Shown piece after piece: positions 63,070 through 64,000 of a DNA stretch of 64,000 nt. The stretch spans positions 62,001 to 126,000 of the forward strand of contig DAHZCG010000004.1 of assembly GCA_027404165.1 (NCBI GenBank), given 5' to 3'. The notes below the pieces were generated by a model, which saw nothing but the letters and a program-made list of their open reading frames with translations, did not search any database and was not told the DNA's origin. Made by a program: the position numbers and the translations under genes. Source of the stretch: Geobacteraceae bacterium. GTDB taxonomy: Bacteria; Desulfobacterota; Desulfuromonadia; Geobacterales; Pseudopelobacteraceae. Within the stretch, counting starts at the first letter, position 1. Each line of letters opens with the position of its first letter.

Positions 63070-64000
63070 TTAAAACGCGTATTGAAGTCCAAGCAAAAAA
63101 TTCGAATCAGTTTTTTTTATGCCGTTTGCTGGTGCGTTATCGTATTCAAGTATATTGGCCAGTTTCATTGACCAGGCGGAACCCAGGCTTGTGGAGATTG
63201 CCGCCTCATTTCTCAGACTAAAGTCAGAACTATTTTCAAGACTTGGATACAGGACAAAATTATTGGTGAACATTATGGTCTCACTAATTTTGTAGCGATA
63301 ATTAGCTGCCAACCGGGCACTTATCCAGCTTTTGTCATTAGCGACCTTGAGGTCTTCTGAAAAATAGGTGAGGCCGGCTTCCAGCGCAAGGGACTTTCTT
63401 GGCTCATCCCACACCTGGTAACCGACACCGGGACCAACAATTGTCCGAAGATTTAGATCTTTAAATTTATCGTTAAGAAGTTCAACGCCCAAATACCCAT
63501 AAAACTTCTTGGTGAAGAAATAATCGTACTTCAATGATCCATAGAAGCTTCGTGAAGACAATGTGTCTTTTTCTTCAGAAATGTCATACAAAAAGTGCAC
63601 GCTGAATCTATCGTTATCACTCCGGCGGGCAGCATCGACCCCAAGCCTGAAAGCACTCCTGTCAGTATTCCCTGTCTGGTAGTTACCTGCAGCAACCACT
63701 GATCCACTCCATTGACTCACCGGTGGAGGGTTGATCATCGATATGTTTTTCACGTCAATCACTATACGGTTCCCCCCGGCAACCTGTTCTACCACAATGA
63801 CTCCGTCTGCGCCTGTTTTAAGATTCCCTTTAAACACTTCGCCGTCCTTCATCTGAATTTCCACGGGGCGATCGGTAGTAATGCCAATTATTTTAGATGC
63901 CATAAGCTTAATCGGCTCGGAATAATCGGATGTGAGGGACAAATAATCACCGGTAAGGTTTGTTACAGTTCCCATTATGTGAACCCCGTTGTCCATAATG
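63070..64000 (-). CDS. DUF481 outer-membrane protein, partial (5' end off window)
   Basis: The frame is open to the window edge; the first Met at 63996 (MDNGVHIMG) is unlikely to be the start because DUF481 proteins begin with a signal peptide and the residues here match their mature N-terminal repeat (NGVHIMGTVTNLTGDYLSLT, then KIIGITTDRPVEIQMKDGEV). The C-terminal 220 residues are a barrel with alternating aromatic strands: GSVVAAGNYQTGNTDRSAFR, YDYFFTKKFYGYLGVELLND, ending LLGLQYAF with terminal Phe. Salt-induced outer-membrane family; role unknown. Confidence 0.85.
   Translation of the reverse strand, partial: IMDNGVHIMGTVTNLTGDYLSLTSDYSEPIKLMASKIIGITTDRPVEIQMKDGEVFKGNLKTGADGVIVVEQVAGGNRIVIDVKNISMINPPPVSQWSGSVVAAGNYQTGNTDRSAFRLGVDAARRSDNDRFSVHFLYDISEEKDTLSSRSFYGSLKYDYFFTKKFYGYLGVELLNDKFKDLNLRTIVGPGVGYQVWDEPRKSLALEAGLTYFSEDLKVANDKSWISARLAANYRYKISETIMFTNNFVLYPSLENSSDFSLRNEAAISTSLGSAWSMKLANILEYDNAPANGIKKTDSNFLLGLQYAF

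Overview
The window looks like a chromosomal segment of an anaerobic, respiring deltaproteobacterium-type organism, most probably of the Geobacter group (Desulfuromonadia). This rests on gene content, not on a database search: membrane FeS oxidoreductases of the ETF:quinone type beside electron-transfer flavoproteins, a ferredoxin-fused EtfA, oxygen-sensitive double-cubane-cluster reductases, a c-type-heme sensor kinase, and a dense set of acyl-CoA genes. No tRNA, rRNA, CRISPR array, prophage or intact insertion sequence was seen.

Layout. 1-2.4 kb: two tandem double-cubane-cluster reductase paralogues, the first cut by the window edge. 2.9-4.9 kb: two conserved unknowns and an NAD(P)-binding epimerase-like protein. 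5.1-11.1 kb: a four-gene minus-strand signalling operon (solute-binding sensor kinase, c-heme sensor kinase, Rcp1-type regulator, REC-PAS-kinase-REC hybrid), divergent from a TetR gene that has a clear promoter and a palindrome over its -35. 12.3-22.4 kb: one long minus-strand array, EMO1-etfB1-etfA1-sucC-sucD-etfB2-etfA2-EMO2, i.e. two ETF/quinone-oxidoreductase modules around succinyl-CoA synthetase. 22.5-27.3 kb: a transporter-like membrane protein, a recombination scar (5' end of a third EMO gene joined to the 3' end of an acyl-CoA dehydrogenase), then short-chain acyl-CoA dehydrogenase, 3-hydroxybutyryl-CoA dehydrogenase and thiolase. 27.5-31.4 kb: fused isobutyryl-CoA mutase IcmF and a cysteine-bearing partner. 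31.7-32.8 kb: two divergent MerR-type regulators. 32.9-45.0 kb: a nine-gene fatty-acid operon (fadD, fadN, fadA, fadE-like, MBL hydrolase, 2,4-dienoyl-CoA reductase, chalcone-isomerase-like periplasmic protein, thioesterase, delta3,delta2-enoyl-CoA isomerase). 45.4-49.4 kb: a plus-strand operon of ribbon-helix-helix regulator, FadL channel and VolA-like surface lipase. 49.8-53.3 kb: branched-chain aminotransferase, nitroreductase, SDR and small proteins. 53.3-58.6 kb: a MarR-controlled NodT/FUSC/DUF1656/HlyD efflux operon. 59.1-64 kb: envelope proteins (OmpA type, a Lys-rich protein, YidB-like, helix-hairpin-helix, MscL, DUF481).

How it fits. The central 33 kb reads as a lipid and acyl-CoA catabolic island: VolA-like lipase releases fatty acids, FadL imports them, FadD activates them, FadN/FadA/FadE oxidise them with auxiliary enzymes for unsaturated chains, the short-chain operon finishes butyryl-CoA, IcmF connects branched and straight C4 acyl-CoAs, and ETF plus EMO pass electrons to quinone. 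Five promoters for these units share one 16-base element, TTGAC(A/T)T-NN-(A/G)CGT-N-AA, which is at once the -35 box and an imperfect ACGT palindrome, each with a -10 exactly 17 bp away. That points to one regulon, plausibly run by the MerR pair in the middle of the island. This shared operator is the most interesting undescribed signal I found.
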